In this document: positions 22,813 to 31,079 of the stretch, in pieces
Layout: the number at the start of each line of letters is the position of its first letter
Position numbering within the stretch: position 1 is the stretch's first letter
Origin: JAZDIU01 sp043804635
Lineage (GTDB): Bacteria; Chloroflexota; Dehalococcoidia; Dehalococcoidales; UBA2162
NCBI GenBank assembly: GCA_043804635.1
Contig: JAZDIU010000087.1
Coordinates: 59,945-123,944, forward strand
Reading direction: 5' to 3'
Length of the DNA stretch: 64,000 bases
Notes under the pieces: generated by a model
Seen by the model: only the letters and a program-made list of their open reading frames with translations
Told to the model about the DNA's origin: nothing
Databases searched by the model: none
Made by a program: the position numbers and the translations under genes

Positions 22813-23676
22813 TTAACCTAAGAATAAGTTGGCTATTATAAACCCGAGAAGCGAGAAGAGGGCGATGGGTGGTAAGGCTGGTATAGGCTTACCTTTGAGC
22901 CACACCATTTGAATCAGGAAAGCGCTCATTAGCCCTAACAGAGCAAATATACCCACGACTATCGCACTGCTCAGCCCGGACGCAAAGGAAACGGAACCGG
23001 AGAGCATCAAAGGAAAACCGATATCGCCGCCGCCAACGATTGCATATTCGCGGTCCTCAGGCGTTTCTGTTTTTAGTTCGCTTATTCTTACATCCCTGAG
23101 CTTCAATCCCCAGTCTTTGATTGTTTTAGGAAAGATAAAGGCAGGTAAGGTAGTAGACTCCGAGAGTTTATCAGCCATCCATATCATAAAGCCGAAGCGT
23201 ACCGCCATGAAATCATAGATAGCTACGACTAGCATGAAAATTATGAAGGTCAATGGTGAAAAAAGAAAGCCAAAGACCGCACCAGCTCCGGCTAAGGTGA
23301 TAAGAAAGAGCAGGTCGTGCAGCCATATCCTGTCCCAGAATAACCAGGCAATGCCCGCAATGATTGCTAGAGGGTAAGCCGCAACTGGAAGAAAAACTAG
23401 GGCAATAACAATGAATACTCCCCAGCCGAACATCAGGGTAAATAGTGCCCGGAAAACCAATCGTAGTTTGTTTAAAGGAATAATAAACAGGATTAATGCC
23501 AGTATTACTACCGTGCCGAAGAAGTAGGCAATTGCCGGGAGGACGGATACATCCGGCGAAACAATCTGGTTAGCCTCAAAGAAATTTTTTTCTTTGAAGG
23601 CTACGTAAAGCATCACTGCCAGAGAAAGGAGCATCACGAGACTGCTCCAGAGAAACGGGCTGAGTTTTGACTTCAT
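22813..23676 (-). CDS. Presenilin/signal peptide peptidase-like intramembrane aspartyl protease
   Basis: A 287-residue membrane protein with about nine helices. It has all three family signatures: Tyr-Asp in helix 6 (AIYDFMAV, D155), Gly-x-Gly-Asp in helix 7 (VGGGDIGFP, D218) and PALP near the C terminus (residues 266-269). The two aspartates form the active site in presenilins and in the archaeal homologues that cleave membrane helices. The length matches archaeal presenilin homologues. It stands alone on the minus strand, convergent with the AtuA-like pair. The family is common in eukaryotes and archaea and less usual in bacteria. The substrate is unknown; signal peptide remnants are a reasonable guess. 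Confidence 0.85.
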   Translation of the reverse strand: MKSKLSPFLWSSLVMLLSLAVMLYVAFKEKNFFEANQIVSPDVSVLPAIAYFFGTVVILALILFIIPLNKLRLVFRALFTLMFGWGVFIVIALVFLPVAAYPLAIIAGIAWLFWDRIWLHDLLFLITLAGAGAVFGFLFSPLTFIIFMLVVAIYDFMAVRFGFMIWMADKLSESTTLPAFIFPKTIKDWGLKLRDVRISELKTETPEDREYAIVGGGDIGFPLMLSGSVSFASGLSSAIVVGIFALLGLMSAFLIQMVWLKGKPIPALPPIALFSLLGFIIANLFLG

Positions 23677-23748
23677 TAGCTTAAATAAAAGGGTTAAGAA
23701 TTTATCTTAATTATAGAGAGGAGACAGGTTTAAAGCAATTGCATCTAC

Positions 23749-23822
23749 TTTACATAACACTAAATACAACATGAAGCTAAAACCCTTCCAATTAGCCTCT
23801 AGTTGTTTGTGTGTTATGTAAA
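23749..23822. repeat. MITE-like element with 12-bp perfect inverted repeats
   Basis: TTTACATAACAC (23749-23760) and GTGTTATGTAAA (23811-23822) are perfect inverted arms around a 50-base centre with no coding potential. It lies 10 bases before the -35 box of the nuclease promoter. A diverged partial copy seems to occur at 11873-11937, which supports a small dispersed element rather than a local operator. Confidence 0.55.
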
Positions 23823-23832
23823 GCAATCTCAT

Positions 23833-23861
23833 TTGACAGTTTTTACAGCGTAGAGTAGAAT
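23833..23861 (+). promoter_or_regulatory. Promoter for the bifunctional nuclease gene
   Basis: TTGACA (23833-23838), a 17-bp spacer and TAGAAT (23856-23861). The start site is expected near 23868, about 30 bases before the ATG at 23898. Confidence 0.75.
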
Positions 23862-23897
23862 TATCCAGTGGTTCAAGAAACGGGGGGTTGTTAACCA

Positions 23898-24452
23898 ATG
23901 TTAGAAATGAGTATCGATAGCATACGGGTGAGTCTGATGAACTATCAGCGGGTGGTGATTCTAAAGGAGAAATCTGCCGACCGCTATTTACCAATCTGGA
24001 TAGGTCCCGCCGAAGCAGATGCTATAGCCGTAAAATTGCAGGACGTCAGCGTGCCCAGACCCCTGACTCACGACCTGCTTTGTGCAGTCGTCAACGCACT
24101 GGGAGCGACCATCAATTCTATCGTCGTCACCGACCTCAAGAACGATACTTTTTATGCGAAGGTCAAATTAGCAGTAGACGGCCAAGAGCTGGAAGTGGAC
24201 TCACGTCCCAGCGATGCCCTGGCACTGGCAGTCCGCGTAGAAGCTCCGATTTTTGTGGAAGAGACAGTGCTGGATAAAGCTGGCATTTATCTGGATAAAG
24301 AGACGGGCAAGCCGGTAGGTGAGGAAAAGAAAAAGGGCGATACTGAAGAAAAGGGCGAAAAGGTAAGCGAGGAAGAAATCAGGCGGATGTCCGCTTTCAA
24401 AGATTTCCTGAACACTCTCGACCTTGGAGACTTCGACAAACGGAAATCCTAG
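23898..24452 (+). CDS. Bifunctional nuclease family protein (DUF151)
   Basis: A 184-residue protein. Residues 1-125 are the DUF151/BFN domain, with LPIWIGPAEADAIAVKLQ, RPLTHDLLCAVVNALGA and the highly conserved RPSDALALAVR. The domain has been reported to have RNase and DNase activity in plants and is widespread in bacteria, where its role is not well defined. The C-terminal 60 residues are highly charged (KKKGDTEEKGEKVSEEE) and end in a short helix. It has its own promoter and is followed by a clear terminator, so it is monocistronic, just before the ATP synthase operon. Confidence 0.88.
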   Translation: MLEMSIDSIRVSLMNYQRVVILKEKSADRYLPIWIGPAEADAIAVKLQDVSVPRPLTHDLLCAVVNALGATINSIVVTDLKNDTFYAKVKLAVDGQELEVDSRPSDALALAVRVEAPIFVEETVLDKAGIYLDKETGKPVGEEKKKGDTEEKGEKVSEEEIRRMSAFKDFLNTLDLGDFDKRKS

Positions 24453-24477
24453 GCATTGTTTATCGAATTGACGAGCT

Positions 24478-24509
24478 AAAGCCCTAGGACAAAAACTTAG
24501 GGCTTTTTA
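24478..24509 (+). terminator. Rho-independent terminator
   Basis: AAAGCCCTA (24478-24486), an 11-base loop and TAGGGCTTT (24498-24506) running into TT. It ends the nuclease transcript and separates it from the ATP synthase operon that starts at 24578. Confidence 0.85.
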
Positions 24510-24577
24510 TATAAAGCGAGGAGGCACCAGAGTAATCTTGAATTGAATGAGGCCAGGCTTGTTCGGCTGGTGGCGGT

Positions 24578-24808
24578 ATGAGCAAGTGGCGAGCGCCTTT
24601 AGAGTTTATGGGGGCGGGGTGGGTTGTCGGATGGGTTGTCGGTATATCAATTCTGGTGGGTGTACTCGGTGGGTTGCTCGGGGGGTTGTGGTTAGATAAT
24701 AAGCTCGACACCAAGCCCATTTTCATGATAATCGGCCTGATTCTGGGATTAATCATAGCTTTTTATGCTATATATCGCACACTCTCACCAATGCTCAAAA
24801 ATAAATAG
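24578..24808 (+). CDS. atpI: ATP synthase-associated AtpI/AtpZ-like protein
   Basis: A 76-residue membrane protein with two helices (about 14-38 and 48-68) and the family pattern GGLLGGLWLDNKL between them. Proteins of this type precede subunit a in many ATP synthase operons. AtpI helps assemble the c ring, and AtpZ has been linked to Mg2+/Ca2+ transport. It is the first gene of the operon, 17 bases before atpB. No strong promoter is obvious in the 68 bases between the terminator and the start, so the operon promoter remains unplaced. Confidence 0.85.
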   Translation: MSKWRAPLEFMGAGWVVGWVVGISILVGVLGGLLGGLWLDNKLDTKPIFMIIGLILGLIIAFYAIYRTLSPMLKNK

Positions 24809-24825
24809 GACAAGAGGGACCACCG

Positions 24826-25782
24826 GTGTCTAAACGCAAGATTCTGCTCTGCCTTGCCATTGTTTCCCTTATCCTATTAGTAATTGGATTTTTCGCTGGA
24901 CCCATCGGAAAGAGCATCCTTGAAAAGATTCTAGGCGAAGGTAATTTACCTGCCTGGCTCAACTGGCTAAGTATTTCTTCTCCACATCTTGAACTCCCAT
25001 CCCAGACTGTTTTTCATATATCCGGCTTTCCGATTACCAATACAGTCATCGCCGGCTGGCTCACGGTTATTATCCTGGTAATATTATCTCTGATTGTCAG
25101 CCGCCGGTTAAAAATCATTCCGGGCAGGTTGCAGACCGCTTTCGAATTCCTGCTCGGCTGGCTGTATAACTTTTGCACCAGTGCCGCCGGTGAGAAGAAC
25201 GGACGCCGCTTCTTCCCGATAGTAACCACTATTTTTCTCTTCGTTGCTTTTAATGCCTGGTTGGGTCTTGTGCCGGGTTATGGTTCCATCACCGTCCATA
25301 CGGCTGAAGGTGAGGTCCATTTGCTTAGGCCGGCTAACACCGATATAAACACTCCCCTGGCAATTGCTATAGTCTCAGTTATCGCAGTGCAGTTTTTCGG
25401 TCTGAGAACACTTGGCCGGCATTATGTAGCTAAATTCTTTAACTTCGGCGGGTTCTTCAGAAATGCCGGTCAGGTTTTCCGGGGTAAAGTCGGCTCCGGT
25501 TTAAGCGGGATGTTCACCGGTGTAATCGAAATTTTTGTCGGGCTTCTGGAGCTGTTAAGCGAATTCATCCGCATCCTGAGCTTTACTTTTCGTCTTTTCG
25601 GCAATATGACCGCAGGAGAAGCACTCATCCTGGTAGCGTTCTTTCTTGTTCCATTCCTGTTCGCCTTACCGTTCTATGGACTAGAACTTCTTATCGGATT
25701 TTTGCAAGCCCTTATCTTCAGTGGGCTTACACTGATATTCCTTACACTTGCTGTCAGTTCTCATGATGAACATGAGGCTTAA
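24826..25782 (+). CDS. atpB: ATP synthase subunit a
   Basis: Subunit a of the membrane Fo sector, 318 residues, which forms the two ion half-channels against the c ring. The essential arginine lies in the motif FTFRLFGNMTAGEAL in the penultimate helix group, and the C-terminal FLQALIFSGLTLIFL is also typical. It starts with GTG after AGAGGGA. The protein is longer than the E. coli subunit (271) because of an N-terminal hydrophobic segment and a loop near residues 85-110. It belongs to the complete operon atpI-B-E-F-H-A-G-D-C. Confidence 0.95.
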   Translation: MSKRKILLCLAIVSLILLVIGFFAGPIGKSILEKILGEGNLPAWLNWLSISSPHLELPSQTVFHISGFPITNTVIAGWLTVIILVILSLIVSRRLKIIPGRLQTAFEFLLGWLYNFCTSAAGEKNGRRFFPIVTTIFLFVAFNAWLGLVPGYGSITVHTAEGEVHLLRPANTDINTPLAIAIVSVIAVQFFGLRTLGRHYVAKFFNFGGFFRNAGQVFRGKVGSGLSGMFTGVIEIFVGLLELLSEFIRILSFTFRLFGNMTAGEALILVAFFLVPFLFALPFYGLELLIGFLQALIFSGLTLIFLTLAVSSHDEHEA

Positions 25783-25803
25783 TATAAATAAAAGGAGGTA
25801 TTG

Positions 25804-26031
25804 ATGACACCGGAAGTAGTTAAAATGCTGGCGGTGGGGATGATTGGCGGCCTGGGACTATTAGGACCGGCCCTGGCACTTGGCCTTATCGGCTATTCAG
25901 CCCTGACCGGACTAGCCCGCAATCCTGAGGCGAGAGGGCCTATATTTACCAATATGATATTGATTGCCGGTCTTGCCGAGGCTATCGGTATTTACGCATT
26001 TGTCACCGCTATCATGGTAATGATTCTTTAA
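25804..26031 (+). CDS. atpE: ATP synthase subunit c
   Basis: Subunit c, 75 residues, two membrane helices joined by the polar loop ARNPEA. The ion-carrying carboxylate is E59 (GLAEAIGIYAF). The sodium-binding signature is incomplete: the first helix lacks the glutamine, and Ala follows E59 in place of Ser/Thr, so proton coupling is more likely. The ATG at 25804 is preferred to the TTG at 25801 because AAGGAGG sits 5 bases before it, giving a very strong site that suits the high copy number of this subunit. Confidence 0.95.
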   Translation: MTPEVVKMLAVGMIGGLGLLGPALALGLIGYSALTGLARNPEARGPIFTNMILIAGLAEAIGIYAFVTAIMVMIL

Positions 26032-26060
26032 TTTTTAATGTATAACGGAGGAATCGAAGT

Positions 26061-26168
26061 ATGGAGCAACAAGGTTTACCGATTTCGCTGGTAATTCTTT
26101 TTTTGGGCGTAATTCTGGGAGCTATGTCTTTCGTCGGACTAATCATCGCACTTGTATTAACGGCATAG
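26061..26168 (+). CDS. 35-residue membrane microprotein inside the ATP synthase operon
   Basis: A short frame with ATG at 26061 and TAG at 26166-26168, lying between atpE and atpF. A well-placed ribosome site (GGAGG, about 8 bases upstream) precedes it. The product starts MEQQGLPISLV and is otherwise one long hydrophobic helix (about 8-34) with Gly and small residues. The gap between atpE and atpF is 163 bases, much larger than the other gaps in this operon, and the frame plus its ribosome site accounts for most of it. I know of no standard ATP synthase subunit at this position. It could be a small Fo assembly or regulatory subunit (inference). Confidence 0.6.
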   Translation: MEQQGLPISLVILFLGVILGAMSFVGLIIALVLTA

Positions 26169-26194
26169 CACCGTTTGAGAGGTGAATAAAAGGG

Positions 26195-26707
26195 ATGGAA
26201 GGACTGGCTAAGCTTGGCATAAGTCCGGCGATACTGTTAGCACAGGTTATCAATTTTGTATTTCTTCTGGGGCTGCTTTATCTCCTCGCCTACAAGCCGA
26301 TAATGAGGATGCTCGATGAGCGCTCCCGAAAAGTCAAGGAGAGTATGGACCAGACGGAGTATATCAAACAGCAGGCAGTCCGGGCTGAAGAAGAAACTAA
26401 GAAACGGATTGAAGCCGCCAGCAAAGAGGGACAGGAAGTAATTGCCCGGGCAACACGGACCGGAGAAGAGCTACGACAGCAGGCTCAGCAGGAAGCTAAG
26501 AAAGACGGAGAGTCTCTCATCACTCGAGCACGGGCGGAAATTCAACGAGAGAGAGACGAAGCTATCGGTGAGCTAAGACGGGAGTTTGCTGATTTGACTG
26601 TAATGGCGGCAGAGAAGGTCATCGACCGCTCGCTGGACAAAGAGGCTCACCGAGACATTATAGATAAAGTCCTGGAAGAAGCTACAACACTAAAGGAAAA
26701 GGAATAA
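26195..26707 (+). CDS. atpF: ATP synthase subunit b
   Basis: Subunit b, 170 residues, the peripheral stalk of the enzyme. One N-terminal membrane helix (about 8-30, LLAQVINFVFLLGLLYLLAY) is followed by a long charged helix of coiled-coil type through residue 160. There is one b gene only, so a homodimer is expected. The start ATG has AGAGGTG upstream, and the stop is one base before the delta subunit start. The membrane helix contains the usual N-F at the start and the KPIMRMLDERSRKV transition. Confidence 0.95.
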   Translation: MEGLAKLGISPAILLAQVINFVFLLGLLYLLAYKPIMRMLDERSRKVKESMDQTEYIKQQAVRAEEETKKRIEAASKEGQEVIARATRTGEELRQQAQQEAKKDGESLITRARAEIQRERDEAIGELRREFADLTVMAAEKVIDRSLDKEAHRDIIDKVLEEATTLKEKE

Positions 26708-26708
26708 A

Positions 26709-27239
26709 GTGGCGAGAAGGACTTCAGCCAAACGCTATGCCAAGGCAATCTTCGAGATTGCTCTGGAGAGGCAAGAACTCGATAAATGGCAGAGCGATTT
26801 GAATAAACTTGCTATTTTAAGTATGGATGCCGATTTGCTGGCTTTGTTCGAAAACCCGAAGCTCCGTTTCGAAGACAAAGCCAGCATTCTTTCCGGCCAG
26901 TTTAAGGATATTAATCCTCTGGCCCTGAATATGGTCAATATATTGGTAGCCAGAGATATGTTGAATATAGTTGGCGAAATTTCTGAGGAATATCAGCATC
27001 TGCTGGACAGTTATCATAACATCGAGCCGGCCGAGGTGGTTACCGCCGTTCCCCTCGATGATGCGGAAAAAGCGAAATTGAGCACTCGATTGGAAGCTAT
27101 TATTGGTAAGAAGATTGCTATTAAAGCTGAAGTCGATTCTAGTTTGCTGGGTGGAATTATCGTCAGGGCCGGCGGCAAGCTTCTGGATGGCAGCACCCGC
27201 CACCGGCTGCAGGCACTTAAAGAGGAGTTGGTGAAATGA
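26709..27239 (+). CDS. atpH: ATP synthase subunit delta
   Basis: Subunit delta, 176 residues, which links the peripheral stalk to the top of the F1 hexamer. The N-terminal helical domain begins ARRTSAKRYAKAIFEIALE, and the C-terminal motif LLGGIIVRAGGKLLDGSTRHRL is characteristic. It starts with GTG directly after atpF, and its last four bases overlap the atpA start (ATGA). Full length for the family. Confidence 0.95.
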   Translation: MARRTSAKRYAKAIFEIALERQELDKWQSDLNKLAILSMDADLLALFENPKLRFEDKASILSGQFKDINPLALNMVNILVARDMLNIVGEISEEYQHLLDSYHNIEPAEVVTAVPLDDAEKAKLSTRLEAIIGKKIAIKAEVDSSLLGGIIVRAGGKLLDGSTRHRLQALKEELVK

Positions 27240-28780
27240 CGACGAAAGGACACGATATCGTTTCCGTTATCAAGCAGCAAATCGAGCAGTTCGGTTTGCC
27301 GCCGACTATGGTCGATATCGGTACTGTAATTGAAATAGGCGACGGTATCGCCCGTATTCACGGACTATCCGGGGCTAAATATAATGAGCTGCTTCAATTC
27401 CCTAACGATCTTATGGGAATTGCAATGAATCTAGAAGAGGAGAGCGTTGCCGCCATCATCCTGGGCGATTATACCAAAATTAAGGAAGGGGACGAGGTGC
27501 GGAGCACAGGCCGGATTGCCGAAGTACCGGTGGGCGATGCCCTCATCGGGCGGGTAATCGACCCCCTGGGCCGTCCTCTGGATGGAAAGGGACCCATAAA
27601 GACTGACAGAACGCGGCCGCTTGAGAGAGTCGCCCCCAACGTTACACGGCGCCAGCCGGTGAATGTTCCGGTGCATACCGGTATCAAAGCTATAGATAGT
27701 ATCATCCCGATCGGACAGGGACAGCGTGAGCTTATTATCGGCGACCGTTCGACCGGTAAAACAGCACTCATCCTGGACACGATTATTAATCAAAAAGGCG
27801 GCGATTTAATCTGTATTTACATTGCCATCGGCCAGAAGACGGCTAATGTGGCGCGAGTGGTGGCGACCCTGGAAAAATACGGAGCAATGGAACATACCAT
27901 AGTAGTGGCAGCCAATGCGGCGGATTCGGTCGCCCTCCAATATCTGGCACCATACGCTGGTTGCGCTATCGGAGAAGAGTTTATGGAGCATGGCAAGAAT
28001 ACTCTGGTAGCTTATGACGACCTTTCCAAACACGCCTGGGCGTATCGCCAGCTTTCTCTTTTACTGCGCCGTCCGCCGGGACGGGAGGCCTACCCCGGGG
28101 ACGTTTTTTACCTGCACAGTCGATTGTTGGAGAGGGCCGCCAGGTATGCCGATGAATACGGCGGCGGTTCGTTAACGGCATTGCCGGTAATAGAAACACA
28201 AGCTGGAGACTTATCTGCCTACATACCGACCAACGTTATTTCCATTACCGACGGCCAGATTTATCTGGAATCAGACCTGTTTAATGCCGGTCAAAGGCCA
28301 GCACTAAATGTCGGCCTCTCGGTATCACGTGTCGGCAGTGCCGCTCAGACCAAAGCAATGAAGAGAGTTGCCGGCCGTCTTAAACTGGAGCTAGCTCAAT
28401 ACCGGGAACTGGCCGCATTCGCCCACTTCGGTACTTCGGAGCTCGACGCGGCGACCAGATCCCAGCTAGAACGAGGGCGAAGAATTACCGAAGTCCTGAA
28501 ACAGCCGCAATATGCCCCGATGCCTGTAGAAAAACAGGTTATGATTCTATATGCCGTAATCGAGGGACTTCTGGATGATGTGCCGATAACCGAAGTCAGT
28601 AACTTCGAGTCTAACCTACATCGGTTTATGTCAGCCAATCACCCTGAAATCGGGCAGGCGATTAGCAAAGAAAAGAACTTAAGTCCGGAGATAGAAACAA
28701 AGCTAAAGGCAGCTATTCAGGAGTTCAAGCAAAGTTTACCCAAGCCGCAAACTGCCGTCAGCGGTCAGCAATCAGCCTGA
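27236..28780 (+). CDS. atpA: ATP synthase subunit alpha
   Basis: Subunit alpha of F1, 514 residues. The nucleotide-binding P-loop is GDRSTGKTAL, and the regulatory-site motifs (PVHTGIKAID, PIGQGQRELIIG, QIYLESDLFNAG) and the arginine finger region SVSRVGSAAQ are all present. The final residues, SLPKPQTAVSGQQSA, do not belong to the family; they are encoded by DNA that looks like an intergenic repeat (GTCAGCGGTCAGCAATCAG). It overlaps atpH by four bases. Confidence 0.97.
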   Translation: MTTKGHDIVSVIKQQIEQFGLPPTMVDIGTVIEIGDGIARIHGLSGAKYNELLQFPNDLMGIAMNLEEESVAAIILGDYTKIKEGDEVRSTGRIAEVPVGDALIGRVIDPLGRPLDGKGPIKTDRTRPLERVAPNVTRRQPVNVPVHTGIKAIDSIIPIGQGQRELIIGDRSTGKTALILDTIINQKGGDLICIYIAIGQKTANVARVVATLEKYGAMEHTIVVAANAADSVALQYLAPYAGCAIGEEFMEHGKNTLVAYDDLSKHAWAYRQLSLLLRRPPGREAYPGDVFYLHSRLLERAARYADEYGGGSLTALPVIETQAGDLSAYIPTNVISITDGQIYLESDLFNAGQRPALNVGLSVSRVGSAAQTKAMKRVAGRLKLELAQYRELAAFAHFGTSELDAATRSQLERGRRITEVLKQPQYAPMPVEKQVMILYAVIEGLLDDVPITEVSNFESNLHRFMSANHPEIGQAISKEKNLSPEIETKLKAAIQEFKQSLPKPQTAVSGQQSA

Positions 28781-28813
28781 GACGAAACACAAAGATTAGG
28801 ATAGAATTCTAAA

Positions 28814-29671
28814 TTGGCTAACATTCGATTAATTCGACGTCGGATAAGGGGCGTTCAAAGCATCGCCAAGATTACGCGGGCGATGGAAATGATTGCCACT
28901 TCGAAGATGAGGCGGGCACAAGAAAGCGCCCTTGCCGGGCGGCCCTATGCCGATAAGATTCACCAGGTGATAGCCGACCTGGTAGCTCTGCCCCAGATTG
29001 GAAGCCTTCATCCTTTATTGCAACGCCGACCGATAGCTAAAATAGCGATTGTTCATATCACCCCCAACCGCGGTCTATGTGGCGGCCTTAACTCCAGTAT
29101 TAACCGCCACACGGCGAGTTTCATTCAAGAAAGGGGTGTGTCGGCTACAATGGTCTCCGTTGGGCGAAAAGGGACGGAGTTCATTAAACGGCGCGGTATG
29201 AACATCCTTGCTGAATTCACCGAACTCGGCGACCGCCCCGGATTGCTGGATACCCTGGCTATATCTCACATAATCATTGACGATTATACAAAAGGTCTAT
29301 TCGACGCTGTTTATCTGGCTTATGCTCGGTTTATATCTACGATGGTGCAGAAACCGGTGGTCGAGCCGCTGTTACCCGTGGAACCATCGGCGATACCACA
29401 GGCTCAGAACGCAGATTATATCTACGAACCAAAACCGGAGGCTGTGCTGGCCGGACTCCTGCCCAGATTCGTAGAAATGGAAGTCTATCACGCTATACTG
29501 GAATCTATCGCCAGCGAGCAGTCAGCCCGTATGGTATCTATGCGTAATGCGACCGATAATGCTCAAGAGTTGACTGATGAATTGACTCTTCTATATAACA
29601 AAGCCCGCCAGGAAACAATTACTAAAGAGCTTCTCGATATTTCAGGTGGTGTGGCGGCGTTAACCGGTTAG
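28814..29671 (+). CDS. atpG: ATP synthase subunit gamma
   Basis: Subunit gamma, 285 residues, the rotating central shaft. The N-terminal helix RLIRRRIRGVQSIAKITRAM with MIATSKMRRAQ, the middle NRGLCGGLN motif and the C-terminal helix SARMVSMRNATDNAQEL are all clear. Translation begins at a TTG (28814) with only a weak ribosome site (TTAGGA), unlike the other genes in the operon. This could limit gamma to its one-per-complex amount. The gap to atpA is 33 bases. Confidence 0.95.
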   Translation: MANIRLIRRRIRGVQSIAKITRAMEMIATSKMRRAQESALAGRPYADKIHQVIADLVALPQIGSLHPLLQRRPIAKIAIVHITPNRGLCGGLNSSINRHTASFIQERGVSATMVSVGRKGTEFIKRRGMNILAEFTELGDRPGLLDTLAISHIIIDDYTKGLFDAVYLAYARFISTMVQKPVVEPLLPVEPSAIPQAQNADYIYEPKPEAVLAGLLPRFVEMEVYHAILESIASEQSARMVSMRNATDNAQELTDELTLLYNKARQETITKELLDISGGVAALTG

Positions 29672-29681
29672 GAGGTTATTA

Positions 29682-31079
29682 ATGGCAAAAGGTAAAGTAG
29701 TTCAGGTAATCGGGACGGTAGTCGATATCGAATTTCCACCGGATGGATTGCCGGCCCTTAATAATGCTATTGAAATCCAGCAGGATGGCGGTAAGATGGT
29801 GCTCGAAACTCAGGAGCACATCGGCAATAACTGGGTCAGGTGTCTGGCTCTCTCCCCAACCGACGGTCTCGAGCGCGGAATCGAAGCAGTAGATACCGGA
29901 GCTCCGCTCACAGTCCCGGTAGGCCAGGCTACATTAGGACGCCTTTTCAATGTTATGGGCGAACCACTTGATAACTTAGGAGAAGTCAAAGCTGCCGAGC
30001 ACTGGTCAATTCACCGTCCCCCACCGCCTCTAGAAGAACAGGAAACCAAGACCGAAATGCTGGAAACAGGGTTAAAAGTCATCGACCTGATTACTCCTTT
30101 TACTAAAGGCGGAAAAGTGGGTGCCTATGGCGGCGCCGGTGTGGGCAAAACAGTTATTATTCAGGAGCTTATCCGTAACATCGCTACCGAGCATGGCGGT
30201 TTTTCCGTCTTTGCCGGTATCGGCGAAAGGTCGCGTGAAGGTAACGACCTGTGGAATGAGATGAAGCATTCGGGCGTAATCGAGAAGACAGTAATGGTCT
30301 TCGGTCAGATGAATGAACCGCCGGCAGTCCGCTTACGCATCGGACTGACCGGGTTGACTATGGCTGAATACTTCCGCGACGTCGAAGGAAAGGACGTTTT
30401 GCTGTTCATCGATAACATTTATCGCTACACACTAGCCGGTATGGAAGTATCGGCTCTACTTGGGCGTATGCCGTCTGCGGTGGGCTATCAACCGACCCTG
30501 GCTACCGAAGTCGGCGAACTGGAGGAAAGGATTACTTCGACTAAGAAAGGGTCTATCACATCTTTCCAGGCAATTTACGTCCCGGCTGATGATTATACGG
30601 ACCCGGGGGTTGCTACTACCTTCGGCCATCTGGATGCGGTCATTGCATTGGAAAGGTCAATCGCCGAACAGGGGCTATTCCCGGCAGTCGACCCGTTAAC
30701 TTCAACCTCACGTATCCTTACCCCTGAATTCGTCGGCGAAGAACATTACCGGATAGCCCGCAGCGTCCAGCAAATGCTGCAACGGTATAAGGACCTGCAG
30801 GACGTCATCGCCATATTAGGCATCGAAGAACTCAGCGAAGAAGATAAACTCACTGTAGCCAGAGCTCGTAAAATCCAGAGATTTTTATCTCAACCGATGT
30901 TCGTCAGCGAAGTATTTACCGGTCGGCCGGGAAGATACGTGCCGATAGCAGAGACAGTTCGCGGCTTCAGAGAAATCCTTGAAGGAAAGCATGATACTCT
31001 ATCCGAGCAGGCTTTTTATATGGTTGGAACTATAGACGAAGCAGTCGAGCAGGCAAAGAAGACGGGAGCAACAGTGTAA
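29682..31079 (+). CDS. atpD: ATP synthase subunit beta
   Basis: Catalytic subunit beta, 465 residues. The P-loop is GGAGVGKTVI, the catalytic glutamate is in the GERSREGND motif, and the DELSEED-like region reads EELSEEDKL. The Walker B segment LLFIDNIYRYTLAGMEVS departs from the common FIDNIFRFTQAGSEVS (Tyr for Phe, Leu for Gln, Met for Ser), a small peculiarity near the active site. A strong ribosome site (TTAGGAGGTT) precedes the ATG. Confidence 0.97.
   Translation: MAKGKVVQVIGTVVDIEFPPDGLPALNNAIEIQQDGGKMVLETQEHIGNNWVRCLALSPTDGLERGIEAVDTGAPLTVPVGQATLGRLFNVMGEPLDNLGEVKAAEHWSIHRPPPPLEEQETKTEMLETGLKVIDLITPFTKGGKVGAYGGAGVGKTVIIQELIRNIATEHGGFSVFAGIGERSREGNDLWNEMKHSGVIEKTVMVFGQMNEPPAVRLRIGLTGLTMAEYFRDVEGKDVLLFIDNIYRYTLAGMEVSALLGRMPSAVGYQPTLATEVGELEERITSTKKGSITSFQAIYVPADDYTDPGVATTFGHLDAVIALERSIAEQGLFPAVDPLTSTSRILTPEFVGEEHYRIARSVQQMLQRYKDLQDVIAILGIEELSEEDKLTVARARKIQRFLSQPMFVSEVFTGRPGRYVPIAETVRGFREILEGKHDTLSEQAFYMVGTIDEAVEQAKKTGATV

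Noticed and set aside
25804..26031. Sodium-coupled ATP synthase
   Set aside because: Tyr follows the Glu at the right distance, but the helix-1 glutamine and the Ser/Thr after the Glu are missing.
27431..28638. Several long minus-strand frames opposite atpA
   Set aside because: They mirror codon bias of a highly conserved gene, have no ribosome sites and no domain similarity.
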